NCBI GenBank assembly: GCA_036496605.1
Contig: DASXKV010000035.1
Location: 62,001 to 126,000 of the forward strand
DNA from: Gemmatimonadaceae bacterium
GTDB lineage: Bacteria > Gemmatimonadota > Gemmatimonadetes > Gemmatimonadales > Gemmatimonadaceae
Direction of reading: 5' to 3'
Length of the DNA: 64,000 nucleotides
A model generated the notes under the pieces. That model searched no databases. It was not told the origin of the DNA and was given only the letters and a program-made list of their open reading frames with translations. The translations under genes and the position numbers were made by a program. Below are positions 28,448 to 37,065 of the stretch, in pieces. How positions within the stretch are numbered: the stretch's first letter is position 1; every line of letters begins with the position of its first letter.

Positions 28448-29533
28448 ATGCTCTGGCGAGCGTTGCTGGTGCTCGTTCCCGTGTCCCTGGCGCTGGCCGC
28501 GTTCAGCGCTGTTCCGCGCACGGTCGTTTTCGTCTCGGCGCTGCTCGCCATCGTTCCATTGGCCGAGTGGGTCAGGCGAGCGACGGAGCAGGTGGCGGCG
28601 CGTGCCGGCAGCGCGATCGGTGGCTTGCTGAACGTGTCCTTCGGCAATGCGCCCGAGCTCATCCTCGCGCTCTTCGTACTTCACGCCGGGCACGTCGACG
28701 TCGTCAAGGCGCAGATCACCGGATCCCTGATCGGGAACAGCCTCCTGGGATTGGGCCTCGCCATCGTCGCCGGTAGCTTCGGACACGACACCCAGCGCTT
28801 CAATCGCGAGCGGGCGGGTCTGCTTTCGAGTTTACTCATCCTCGTCACGATCGCCGTCCTGCTGCCGGCGCTCTTCGACTACACGGAGCGCGGCGTGCTG
28901 CGCAATCCGGATTCGGCGCTGCTCGACGAGCGACTCAGTCTGGGCGTCGCCGTCGTGCTCATCCTCGTGTACATCGCGAATCTCGTGTACACGTTGGTGA
29001 CGCATCGGGACGTGTTCGCGCAATCGCCGACGCCAGACGAGCCGTCCAATCCTGGACTGACGACGCCGTGGTCACTGAGCCGGTCGCTGCTCACCCTTGG
29101 CGGCGCGACGGCGCTCACCGCAGTCGAGGCGGAGCTCGTCTCCAACACCGTCGAGGCGACGGCGACGCGTCTGGGCCTAACGCCCTTCTTTCTCGGTGTC
29201 GTCCTCCTCGCCATCGTCGGCAATGCGGCCGAGTACATATCCGCCGTGTATTTTGCCCGGCGCGGCCGCATGGGATTGGTCGTCGGTATCACCGTTGGCT
29301 CGACGATTCAGGTCGGTCTGCTCGTTGCGCCGCTCCTCGTGATCTTCTCGTACTTCGTTGGCCACCGGATGAATCTTGTCTTCAGCAATCCGATCGAGCT
29401 GATCGCGATTGCCGGCGCCGCGTTCATCGTCAATTCGATCGCGCAAGACGGCGAGACCACGTGGTTCGAAGGCGTGTTGCTGCTCGCCGTGTATCTACTG
29501 TTTGCGCTGGCCTTCCTTCTCGTGACGGACTAG
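28448..29533 (+). CDS. cax: Calcium/proton exchanger
   Basis: A 361-residue CaCA-superfamily antiporter, exporting Ca2+ in exchange for protons. Eleven or so membrane helices are visible, with the two inverted-repeat signatures: [19 protein letters not shown] near residues 57-75 and [15 protein letters not shown] near residue 255, whose Glu residues coordinate the ion. The polar loop between the halves (about residues 185-205) is short. It shares direction and spacing with the YVTN gene but a functional link is not shown. Confidence 0.93.
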   Translation: MLWRALLVLVPVSLALAAFSAVPRTVVFVSALLAIVPLAEWVRRATEQVAARAGSAIGGLLNVSFGNAPELILALFVLHAGHVDVVKAQITGSLIGNSLLGLGLAIVAGSFGHDTQRFNRERAGLLSSLLILVTIAVLLPALFDYTERGVLRNPDSALLDERLSLGVAVVLILVYIANLVYTLVTHRDVFAQSPTPDEPSNPGLTTPWSLSRSLLTLGGATALTAVEAELVSNTVEATATRLGLTPFFLGVVLLAIVGNAAEYISAVYFARRGRMGLVVGITVGSTIQVGLLVAPLLVIFSYFVGHRMNLVFSNPIELIAIAGAAFIVNSIAQDGETTWFEGVLLLAVYLLFALAFLLVTD

Positions 29534-29579
29534 CATTCGCGGTTCAGTATGACGTCGCGCTCTGGCGTGAGAGGTCACG

Positions 29580-29939
29580 ATGCGAAAGATCAATCTCTCG
29601 GAGAAATTCGCGGCATTCGAAGATCACTGGAGCCCGAAGGTCATCGGTGATCTCAACGGCCAGCAGGTGAAGCTCGCGAAGTTCCAGGGGCCATTCATGT
29701 GGCACCATCACGAGAATGAAGACGAGCTCTTTCTCGTGCACCGCGGCCGCTTTCGCATGGAGCTGCGCGACGAAGTGATCGAGCTGGGTCCGGGCGATCT
29801 CCTTATCGCGCCGCGCGGCGTCGAGCACCGGCCGATGGCCGACGAGGAGGTCGAGGTGTTGCTCTTCGAGCCAGCGTCGACGTTGAACACCGGCAATGTG
29901 CAGAATGAGCGTACACTCAACGATCTCGCGCGGCTCTGA
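29580..29939 (+). CDS. Cupin-domain protein
   Basis: A 119-residue single cupin. The metal-binding motif is MWHHHENEDELFLVHRGR, followed by the second cupin motif ELGPGDLLIAPRGVEHRPMA, giving three His and one Glu ligands. It resembles the mannose-6-phosphate-isomerase-type cupins found next to GNAT genes. No substrate can be assigned. The next gene starts 10 bases after its stop. Confidence 0.9.
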   Translation: MRKINLSEKFAAFEDHWSPKVIGDLNGQQVKLAKFQGPFMWHHHENEDELFLVHRGRFRMELRDEVIELGPGDLLIAPRGVEHRPMADEEVEVLLFEPASTLNTGNVQNERTLNDLARL

Positions 29940-29949
29940 TCGATCGAAC

Positions 29950-30510
29950 ATGGAGGCGCCCGTCGTGCTCGGCGACGATCTCATGTCGCTGCGGCTGGCG
30001 ACGGCTGCTGACGCGCGCATGCTTGCACGTGCCGCGGCGGCGTTCTTCGTCGATACGTTCGGCACGACGAACAGCCGCGAAGACATGGAGAGTTACGTCG
30101 CGACGACGTTCTCCGAGGCGCGACAGCGTGCCGAGCTGAGCGACGCTGATAACCGCGTGTGGTTGGCGACGATTGGCGACGACGTCGCCGGCTACGCCCA
30201 CGTCAGGCGCAGCGCAGCGCCCACGGGTATCTCCAGCGCGCGGACTCGCGCGGTCGAGATCGCGCGCATCTACGCCGGACGTCGATGGCACGGGCACGGG
30301 CTCGGTGCAGCGCTCATGCAGGCGTGCATCGCGACGGCGAAAGAATGGGGAGGCGACGTCCTCTGGCTCGGCGTCTGGGAGCGCAACCCTCGGGCGATTG
30401 CGTTCTACGAGAAGAACGGCTTTCAAGTCGTCGGCGAGCAGCCGTTTCTGCTTGGCGCAGATCTTCAACGCGACCTCGTGATGGCGCGTCGCCTAACGAA
30501 TGACCACTGA
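29950..30510 (+). CDS. GNAT-family N-acetyltransferase
   Basis: A 186-residue GNAT protein: LRLATAADARMLARAA at the N-terminus, acetyl-CoA loop ARIYAGRRWHGHGLGAALMQ (Arg-x-x-Gly-x-Gly type), and the C-terminal GVWERNPRAIAFYEKNGFQVVG motif B. It most resembles acetyltransferases of small molecules or proteins; the substrate is unknown. Its end overlaps the start of tag by 11 bases. A start at ATG 29983 (MSLRLA) is also possible. Confidence 0.9.
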   Translation: MEAPVVLGDDLMSLRLATAADARMLARAAAAFFVDTFGTTNSREDMESYVATTFSEARQRAELSDADNRVWLATIGDDVAGYAHVRRSAAPTGISSARTRAVEIARIYAGRRWHGHGLGAALMQACIATAKEWGGDVLWLGVWERNPRAIAFYEKNGFQVVGEQPFLLGADLQRDLVMARRLTNDH

Positions 30511-31135
30511 GCCGGCGCAGCGGTGCGGCTGGCCGCGCTCGGAGCTCGACATTCTCTATCACGATCGCGAGTGGGGCGTGCCAGAGCACGACGATCGCGC
30601 GCTCTTCGAGCTCCTCACGCTCGAAGGCGCGCAGGCCGGTCTCAGTTGGTCCACGATCCTCAGGAAACGCGATGCCTATCGAGAAGCGTTCGCGAATTTC
30701 GACGCGACGCGCGTTGCGCGCTTTAGACCGGTTCGCGTGGAGAAGCTCCTGTCGAACCCCGGCATTGTTCGCAACCGACTCAAGATCGAGAGCACGATCA
30801 CGAACGCCCGCGCCTTCCTCCGTGTCGTGAAGGAGGAGGGGTCCTTTGACCGCCATCTCTGGCGTTTCGTCGGTGGAAAGCCGCTCATCAACGACCGGCG
30901 TCGTCATGGCGAGATTCCCGCTCGAACGCCGGAGTCGGACGCGCTGAGCGCCGATCTGAAAAAGCGTGGGTTTCGTTTTGTCGGTTCGACAATCTGCTAC
31001 GCTTTCATGCAAGCGGCCGGACTGGTGAACGACCACACCGTCGACTGCTTCCGATATCGCGAGCTCTCGGGCGAAATGGCCGCGTCGAACAGCACAGCCA
31101 GTCGCGACCGCCTCGGTGGCGAGCGCGGGCGTTAA
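30500..31135 (+). CDS. tag: DNA-3-methyladenine glycosylase I
   Basis: Tag excises 3-methyladenine from alkylated DNA in base-excision repair. The 211-residue protein has the zinc-site Cys/His (RCGWPRS, near residue 9), YHDREWGVPEHDD, FELLTLEGAQAGLSW, and C-terminal GFRFVGSTICYAFMQAAGLVNDH. These are complete family signatures. The ATG overlaps the GNAT gene, so the two are coupled. The C-terminal 20 residues are a polar extension. Confidence 0.95.
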   Translation: MTTEPAQRCGWPRSELDILYHDREWGVPEHDDRALFELLTLEGAQAGLSWSTILRKRDAYREAFANFDATRVARFRPVRVEKLLSNPGIVRNRLKIESTITNARAFLRVVKEEGSFDRHLWRFVGGKPLINDRRRHGEIPARTPESDALSADLKKRGFRFVGSTICYAFMQAAGLVNDHTVDCFRYRELSGEMAASNSTASRDRLGGERGR

Positions 31136-31260
31136 GCCCCCCACTGGCAGCCGCGAGGCAAAACCGAGAAGTTGAGATGCCGGCGGGACTTGATGGCGCA
31201 GCGTCATCTGCGTGAGCGCGAGGTTCGAGCGCCCAGCGCGGCCGGCCCTCGATACTCGAC

Positions 31261-32475
31261 ATGCGCACTGCGAATCCAACGCCCATGACGCCGACGACGG
31301 CGGGTCCGACGCATCGCCTCACGGCGCTGCCGACCTACGTTTTTGCCTGGCTCGATGAGCTCAAGGCGGCAGCTCGCGCCCGCGGCACCGATCTCATCGA
31401 CCTGGGCATCGGCAATCCGGATCAACCCACGCCGCCGTCTATAATCGACGCGATCACCAAGGCCTACGCCGATCCCCGGACGCACGGCTATCCTCCCTTC
31501 CGCGGCACTACCCGTTTCCGGGCGTCCGCATCTGGCTTCATGGAGCGGCGATTTGGTGTCGCCGTCGATCCGGAGCGGGAGGTCGTGTGCGTGAGTGGCG
31601 GGAAGGAGGGCATCGCGCACCTGGTCATGGCGTATACCGATGAAGAGAGTGTGGCGCTCGTCCCGGATATTCACTATCCCGTCCACAGCCGCGTCGCGGG
31701 TCTCGTCGGCGGGCGCATCCATCTGCTTCCACTCCGGCGCGAGACCGGCTTCCTGCCGGATCTGGATGCCATCCCTGATTCCGTGGCGCGGAAAGCGCGC
31801 CTGCTCGTCGTCAACTACCCGCATAACCCGACCGGCGCCATTGCGTCGTTAGGGTTCTACGAGCGGGCGATCGAATTTTGTGCGCGTCACGGTATCGTGC
31901 TCGTGTCGGATCTCGCCTACAGCGAGATCACCTTCGATGGCTACGTCGCTCCGAGCGTGCTCGAGGTGCCGGAGGCGATGAACGTCGCGGTGGAGTTTCA
32001 CTCGCTCTCGAAAACGTTCAACATGGCCGGCTCGCGTATTGGATTTGCCGTTGGCAATTCGGATGCAATCGACGCCCTGTACGCCGTCCGCACGAATATG
32101 GGCTACGGGACGCCCGCCGCGATTCAGGAGGGCGCCGCATTCGCACTCGATCACGCCGAGGAGCTCGCGCGGCCCGTTGCGCGGCGTTATCAAGAGCGGC
32201 GTGATCTGGTCATCGAGGGTTTCCGCTCGCTCGGATGGGACGCGGAGCCGTCGCCGGCAACGATGTTCGTGTGGCTCGAGATCCCGGCCGGATTCAATTC
32301 GCAGGAGTGGTCGGAACACCTCATCCAGCGAGCGGGCGTCGTGGTTTCGCCGGGCAACGCGTTCGGCCCTGGCGGAGAGGGGTCTTTCCGCGTGTCGCTC
32401 GTTGCACCGCCTAACGTGACGTGCGAGGCAATCGCGCGCTTGCGAGCTGCCGGCGTGCGCTTCGCGCGTTCCTGA
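31261..32475 (+). CDS. Aminotransferase, alanine transaminase / LL-DAP type
   Basis: A fold-type-I class I/II aminotransferase of 404 residues. The PLP lysine is in HSLSKTFNMAGSRIGF, preceded by the NYPHNPTGA motif and SDLAYSEI that hold the cofactor. The GIGNPDQPTP opening matches AlaC and LL-diaminopimelate aminotransferases; substrate cannot be decided by eye. ATG 31285 (MTPTTAG) is an alternative start; 31261 is used. Upstream 125 bases are non-coding. Confidence 0.9.
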   Translation: MRTANPTPMTPTTAGPTHRLTALPTYVFAWLDELKAAARARGTDLIDLGIGNPDQPTPPSIIDAITKAYADPRTHGYPPFRGTTRFRASASGFMERRFGVAVDPEREVVCVSGGKEGIAHLVMAYTDEESVALVPDIHYPVHSRVAGLVGGRIHLLPLRRETGFLPDLDAIPDSVARKARLLVVNYPHNPTGAIASLGFYERAIEFCARHGIVLVSDLAYSEITFDGYVAPSVLEVPEAMNVAVEFHSLSKTFNMAGSRIGFAVGNSDAIDALYAVRTNMGYGTPAAIQEGAAFALDHAEELARPVARRYQERRDLVIEGFRSLGWDAEPSPATMFVWLEIPAGFNSQEWSEHLIQRAGVVVSPGNAFGPGGEGSFRVSLVAPPNVTCEAIARLRAAGVRFARS

Positions 32476-32496
32476 TCTCAACCGCGGGTTTCGACG

Positions 32497-33708
32497 ATGA
32501 AGCTCACCGAGGCGCAGATGCGCCGCGCGGAAGCAGCGCTGACCTTCGATCCACGCGAAGAGCGGCGCGCGCTGCTCGATCGCACCGCCGTGGCGACCGC
32601 GGACGCCGTGACTCTGCGGCGGCGGATTGCCCAGGCGTTAGGCGAAGGGCCCGACGCGTCGCAACTCGCCGTTGATCGGTTGCTCACCGGTATCGACCAG
32701 CTGAATGTCAACTTTCTCGAGCGCGGGATGATTGCCGCCGATGCGGCGGCCCGGGTGGAAGTACGGAATGGCGAGAGCGAGGTCATCGGCGGCGCCACGG
32801 GTTTCATGATCTCGCCTCGGCTCTTCCTGACCAACAACCATGTTCTCCCGACGGCGGACGATGCGGCGCAGAGTTGGGTGCATTTTCGCCACGAATTCGA
32901 CGCCTTCGGCAATGCGGTCGAGTCGTGTGTGTTCGCGTTCGATCCATCGGCGTTCTTCTTCACCGATGCGGACATCGACGTGACCGTCGTCGCGGTGGCG
33001 GCCGAGACGCCCGATCGCCGGCAGCGGGTCGTCCGTTTCGGCTGGCTTCGCCTATCGGCCAGCGCCGATACCGTGCTCCCGGGCGAGTGGCTGTCAGTGG
33101 CGCATCATCCTGGTGGTAACCCAAAACAAGTCGTGCTCCGACAGAACTTGCTCATCAGAAGCAGTGAGGCCGACCTCTGGTACGCAACGGAGACCGGTTC
33201 GGCGTCCTCCGGGGCGCCCGTGTTCAACGACTCGTGGCAAGTGGTAGGAGTTCACCGGAGCGGGGTACCGTCCCGGGATCGTGCGGGCCGCATTCTCACC
33301 GTCGACGGTGCAGCGTGGGCCGATGGCGATGACGAAGCGAGGGTAGTATGGCGTGCCGGCATCGGCACGCGCACGTCGGCGGTTCTGCGATGTCTCGCCG
33401 AAACGCGTGCTGAGCATCCGCTCATCGCCGAATTGCTCGGACAGGCGGATGCCGACGCGAGAGACGCGATTGTTTTGCCATTGGGCTCGGGCGGAGAAAC
33501 CGCGTCGTCGCCGCATGGGGCGGAGCCGGCCGTCGAAGGCAGCTCGGACTTGGCGCCTATCGATCGCACTCCGCAGTCGAATGGCAAGAATTCGGAGGAC
33601 GCCGGCGGATCGGCTCAGGCCGTGACCGTTACCGTCCCCCTCCGCATCACGGTCCGCGCGGGGAATGGAACGGGACGCGGACCAGCCGTCGGCGTGAACC
33701 TGAGTTGA
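32497..33708 (+). CDS. Trypsin-like serine protease with extra N- and C-terminal segments
   Basis: A 403-residue S1-type protease. Catalytic residues: His in LTNNHVLPTAD, Asp in TDADIDVTVVAV, Ser in ETGSASSGAPVF, which also matches V8-like GSSGSPxF chemistry. No signal peptide is seen, so it is probably cytoplasmic. The first 85 residues form a helical segment (LTEAQMRRAEAALTFD) and the C-terminus is a disordered, Ser/Gly/Glu-rich stretch ending in a beta strand TVTVPLRITVRAG. Such intracellular proteases occur with effector or toxin domains in other bacteria; here no partner is adjacent. Confidence 0.85.
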   Translation: MKLTEAQMRRAEAALTFDPREERRALLDRTAVATADAVTLRRRIAQALGEGPDASQLAVDRLLTGIDQLNVNFLERGMIAADAAARVEVRNGESEVIGGATGFMISPRLFLTNNHVLPTADDAAQSWVHFRHEFDAFGNAVESCVFAFDPSAFFFTDADIDVTVVAVAAETPDRRQRVVRFGWLRLSASADTVLPGEWLSVAHHPGGNPKQVVLRQNLLIRSSEADLWYATETGSASSGAPVFNDSWQVVGVHRSGVPSRDRAGRILTVDGAAWADGDDEARVVWRAGIGTRTSAVLRCLAETRAEHPLIAELLGQADADARDAIVLPLGSGGETASSPHGAEPAVEGSSDLAPIDRTPQSNGKNSEDAGGSAQAVTVTVPLRITVRAGNGTGRGPAVGVNLS

Positions 33709-33728
33709 ACGATGCCGCTCGCCTAACG

Positions 33729-34916
33729 CTACTGGTATTGGATGTAGAGCGGCTTCGGGACGAGCTGCAGTAACTCGCGCGGCGTGATCAGCGGTTCTGA
33801 CTTGACGTCGTTGTGAAAGAAGATCTTGAAGCCAGTGAATTGCACCGGAGCATTGACTTCGTAATCGCGATATGAATCGAACTTGAGCCATGGCGGCCCG
33901 AACCCATCCATATCCATCACGATCTGGACGTGCGGGTCGAGTTGAATCTCGCGTGGGTTGGGCACCATGCGTTCGGTGAACCGATGGACGACGAGGACCT
34001 TCGGCGGCAGGTTCTTCGACGCGACCAGCTGCGACAGCGTGCGCACGGCGTAGTTCACGTCCGACGCCATCATCGTCCCGATCTTCGTGCTCGGCTTGAG
34101 GCCCTCCTTGTCGTAATGCATCGAGAACTCCGGATCGAGTCCGAGATGCACGTCCGGTCGTTCCAGGAAGTGCAGCAGGCGCGGGAGCTCGGCTTGAACC
34201 GTGCTGTGTCCGACTTGTATGTCGAGGAACAGCAGCGCGTGCTCTCGCTGCGCCCATTGATACACGCGTTCGATCAGGGTGTCGGGCATGCGAGCGCGAT
34301 ACATGCCATCGCGGCCCGGAGAGCCTTGCGCGACGACAGCGATCAAGTGCAACGCGGGTTGTACCGGCGTGGTTGGATCAGCTTCTTGCCATCGTCGCAC
34401 TTCCTGATCGAGACGAGCGAGCATCTCGTCGACGGGGTACTCACCGAGCACACCCATTCGCTTAACGAGTGGATTGCCGTAAAACGCGACGATGCGATGG
34501 TCCGGCAACAGCGCGCCCGGGAGCGGTGGAGGGCCTTTCACTGGCCATTCGCCTCGCTCCGTGCGGCGCATCCCGGCACGAATAGCGGCCACGTACGAGA
34601 CGCTGTCTTGCTTCGAGCGATGCACCGGTGGGGCAGGGAGCTTCAAGGCTGCGCGCGGTGCGGGGTTGCTCGCAGTGGCCGCGGCGGCGGCGGGAAGCCG
34701 TCTGCTGGTATCGGCTCGTTTGCCGGTGTCGGGTGGAACGCTGTCGGTCACCGTGCGAACGCGTACCGTGTCGTGCGGGTTCGCGGCCGATTGCGGCGTC
34801 GAGGCGGTGGAGACAGGCGGACCGCCTTTTCCCACGGACTCTGGTCCGCAGGCTACGACCAAAAGAAACGCCAGCGCGAGCACGCGCGCGGCTGGAAGGC
34901 GATGTGAGCGAGACAT
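33729..34916 (-). CDS. Lipoprotein of unknown function
   Basis: A 395-residue lipoprotein with lipobox VVAC at residues 19-22. A Pro/Ala/Ser/Thr-rich spacer (about 25-95) is followed by a globular domain containing IVAFYGNPLVKRMGVLGEYP, LFLDIQVGHS, HLGLDPEFSMHY and MDMDGFGPPWLKFD. The conserved Asp/Glu/His content (LDIQVGHS, GLDPEF) resembles TIM-barrel glycosidase-like active sites, but I cannot assign a family with certainty. ATG 34916 starts the signal sequence. It stands alone on the minus strand. Confidence 0.75.
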   Translation of the reverse strand: MSRSHRLPAARVLALAFLLVVACGPESVGKGGPPVSTASTPQSAANPHDTVRVRTVTDSVPPDTGKRADTSRRLPAAAAATASNPAPRAALKLPAPPVHRSKQDSVSYVAAIRAGMRRTERGEWPVKGPPPLPGALLPDHRIVAFYGNPLVKRMGVLGEYPVDEMLARLDQEVRRWQEADPTTPVQPALHLIAVVAQGSPGRDGMYRARMPDTLIERVYQWAQREHALLFLDIQVGHSTVQAELPRLLHFLERPDVHLGLDPEFSMHYDKEGLKPSTKIGTMMASDVNYAVRTLSQLVASKNLPPKVLVVHRFTERMVPNPREIQLDPHVQIVMDMDGFGPPWLKFDSYRDYEVNAPVQFTGFKIFFHNDVKSEPLITPRELLQLVPKPLYIQYQ

Positions 34917-35060
34917 GAGCGACGAGATCTATGCGGGCACGGAGAGCGGGACGCGCGCCAGACGCGCGCATGGGCCGCCGGTTGCTGGAAAGCTAATCGC
35001 GCGCCACGAATGGCGACCGCAGGTGGTTGGCGGTAACTTCGCTCACTCGCCAACAGCCAG

Positions 35061-36029
35061 ATGACACGCCTCGCCAGGAACTTTGCCCTGTTTGCCGCGC
35101 CCGTGGTGTTTGCTGGCACAGCGTGCAAACAGAGCGGCGCGCGCGAGTCCGCCGGGGTCGCGCTGAGCGGGTCGACGGCGCGAGCGACGTGGGATTCGGC
35201 GGCCTGGCGTCCGCCGCGGATCGCTGATCTGCCGAACGACTCACTCAGCAACGCGGTGCGCCGTGGGCTGGCGATCGTGACCGCGACCCCGGATAGCTTG
35301 CCGCGCTTCGTCGGGAGCAATTTGACTTGTACGAGCTGTCATCTCGACGAGGGCCGCCGGGCAACCGCAGCGCCACTGACGGGAGTCTTGGCGCGCTACC
35401 CCAAGTACATCGACCGGTCCGGGGCGGTCGTGTCGATGGAGGACCGGGTCAACTACTGCATGACGCGGAGCCTCGCCGGCACCAAGCTGCCTAACGATAG
35501 CCGCGAGATGCAGGATATCATCGCGTATCTCGCGTTCATGGCGCGCGGAGTGCCGATCGGCGCGCACCTGCCCGCCGAAGGCATGCCGGCGATGCCGAAG
35601 AATGCCGGCGACACAGCGCGCGGTGCGAGCGTCTACCAAACCGCGTGCGCTCGTTGCCACGGTGCCGACGGCGCGGGCATGGCCAAGGTGCCGGCGCTGT
35701 GGGGGCCGCATTCCTTCAGCATCGGCGCCTCGATGGCTCGGCAGGAACGCGCCGCGTCATTCATTCGGCACAACATGCCCTTCGACAAGCCAGGGACGCT
35801 GACTGATCGAGAAGCGTACGACGTGGCCGCGTACATCACATCGAAGCCACGCCCCGACCTTCCCGCAAAGGCGCGCGATTGGCCGTATGGGGGAACGCCC
35901 GCCGACGTTCCCTATGACACGAAGGGACATAAGGCGTTTCATCCACCGCCGCTCTTGCCAAGGAACAACGCCGCCGATGCCGTCGTCTCGGCCCCGCGCC
36001 CGGTGAGCGGGGCGCGAGACCGGGATTGA
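35061..36029 (+). CDS. Diheme cytochrome c, thiosulfate-dehydrogenase-like
   Basis: A 322-residue exported protein with two c-type heme sites, CTSCH at residues 90-94 and CARCH at 196-200. The region NYCMTRSLAGTKLP with Cys133 corresponds to the TsdA family, in which a cysteine ligates heme 1. The second domain ends with GVPIGAHLPAEGMPAMP and FIRHNMPFDKPGTL. TsdA enzymes oxidise thiosulfate to tetrathionate or reduce the latter; that is likely but not proven here. Signal peptide with an AGTAC near-lipobox at residues 18-22. No sox genes are near. Confidence 0.88.
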   Translation: MTRLARNFALFAAPVVFAGTACKQSGARESAGVALSGSTARATWDSAAWRPPRIADLPNDSLSNAVRRGLAIVTATPDSLPRFVGSNLTCTSCHLDEGRRATAAPLTGVLARYPKYIDRSGAVVSMEDRVNYCMTRSLAGTKLPNDSREMQDIIAYLAFMARGVPIGAHLPAEGMPAMPKNAGDTARGASVYQTACARCHGADGAGMAKVPALWGPHSFSIGASMARQERAASFIRHNMPFDKPGTLTDREAYDVAAYITSKPRPDLPAKARDWPYGGTPADVPYDTKGHKAFHPPPLLPRNNAADAVVSAPRPVSGARDRD

Positions 36030-36040
36030 GCAATGACGAA

Positions 36041-36256
36041 TCAGTCTCTTTCTGGCCCGGGCTCGAACTCGAGGCCGCCGCTTCCCGCCGAGCCGAACTT
36101 TGGCGACGTGATCTTCCCGCTCGTTGTTCGTGCAGGGTTGCCTGTGCCCTCGGTGGATGATGGCCCCGGGGACGGCGCGTGGGCGTCGCCTTCCGCCTCG
36201 TCTGGTGTCTCCGGGGGAGGCTCCTCGACCGGTGGCAGCTTGCGCTCGCGATCCAT
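36041..36256 (-). CDS. Small disordered Pro/Glu/Gly-rich protein
   Basis: A 71-residue acidic protein (MDRERKLPPVEEPPPETPDE) with a strong ribosome-binding site (AAGGAGAG, five bases before ATG 36256), which is why I accept it over the opposite-strand frame. It is almost entirely Pro, Glu, Gly, Ser and Thr, so no folded domain is expected. It sits upstream of the GlsB-like gene on the same strand, and may be a stress-linked flexible protein. Function unknown. Confidence 0.65.
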   Translation of the reverse strand: MDRERKLPPVEEPPPETPDEAEGDAHAPSPGPSSTEGTGNPARTTSGKITSPKFGSAGSGGLEFEPGPERD

Positions 36257-36355
36257 GACGCTCTCCTTCGGTATTAGTGTTCTTTAAATTCAACGGCGCG
36301 CGAACGTCTCGCGCGCCGTCTTCGTCGACCATCGCCGGTCTGCTGCGACTCTTCG

Positions 36356-36616
36356 TCAAGCTCTGGACCGCGCGCCTCGTACAAGCCGAAGGATGAAGAG
36401 CAGTACGACGGCGCCGATGAACGCGACGAAAATCACGCCGCCGAGGCCGCCGAACGGTGATGTGACGTTGAGCGTTCGAAACAACCAGCCGCCGACGAAC
36501 GCACCGACGATGCCGATGATGATATCTCCGATGAGGCCGTAGCCGCTGCCGCCCATGACGAGCGATGCAAGCACTCCGGCAACCAATCCAACGATGATCC
36601 AGGTGAGAATTGGCAT
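36356..36616 (-). CDS. GlsB/YeaQ/YmgE family membrane protein
   Basis: An 86-residue protein with three membrane helices (WIIVGLVAGVLASLVMG, GLIGDIIIGIVGAFVGGWLF, GVIFVAFIGAVVLLFIL). The family is associated with stress response and general membrane or phage-related phenotypes; mechanism unknown. A GAGAGATAGATC leader precedes ATG 36616. The family length (80-90) is matched. It is followed on the minus strand by the small disordered protein, possibly co-transcribed. Confidence 0.9.
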   Translation of the reverse strand: MPILTWIIVGLVAGVLASLVMGGSGYGLIGDIIIGIVGAFVGGWLFRTLNVTSPFGGLGGVIFVAFIGAVVLLFILRLVRGARSRA

Positions 36617-36702
36617 GATCTATCTCTCGTTGACGGGTTCACGATGAAGCGCGCGCGCATTTCCGTGGCAACTCACGTGCCCCACGCGGGCTCGGCCGTC
36701 TG

Positions 36703-37065
36703 ATGGCGGCACGCGAAGGCTCGAGTCATGCGCTAATTCTCGCCGTCGTACGGCGCATCCCGCGCGGACGCGTCGCGACCTACGGACAAGTGGCCGCGCT
36801 CGCCGGCCTTCGACACCAACCCCGACTGGTCGGGTATGCGTTGCACGCACTGCCGAGCACGACAACGGCACCCTGGCATCGCGTGATCAATGCCCGCGGT
36901 ATGGTGAGCGTTCGCGCCGGCGGCGGCGCCTCGCTCACGCAGCGCTTGCGACTCGAGCAGGAGGGCATTCTTTTCGACGCGCGCGGCCGGGTATCGCTCG
37001 AGCGATTCCGATGGCGTCCATCCGCGCGCACGGGAGCGAAGCGATCCAGCAAGAGGAAACGCTAA
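36703..37065 (+). CDS. Alkyltransferase-like (ATL) protein, MGMT fold without active cysteine
   Basis: A 120-residue protein with the MGMT DNA-binding fold: IPRGRVATYGQVAALAG and the helix-turn-helix, but the active site reads TAPWHRVINARG, with Trp58 where alkyltransferases have Cys. This is the hallmark of ATL proteins, which recognise O6-alkylguanine and flag it for nucleotide-excision repair instead of repairing it. The C-terminal tail is Lys/Arg rich. Its TAA overlaps the ATG of the DUF1259 gene (TAATG). Confidence 0.9.
   Translation: MAAREGSSHALILAVVRRIPRGRVATYGQVAALAGLRHQPRLVGYALHALPSTTTAPWHRVINARGMVSVRAGGGASLTQRLRLEQEGILFDARGRVSLERFRWRPSARTGAKRSSKRKR

Noticed and set aside
36033-36287. 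84-codon + strand frame
   Set aside because: The opposite strand has a strong ribosome-binding site and a better start, so this is a shadow.
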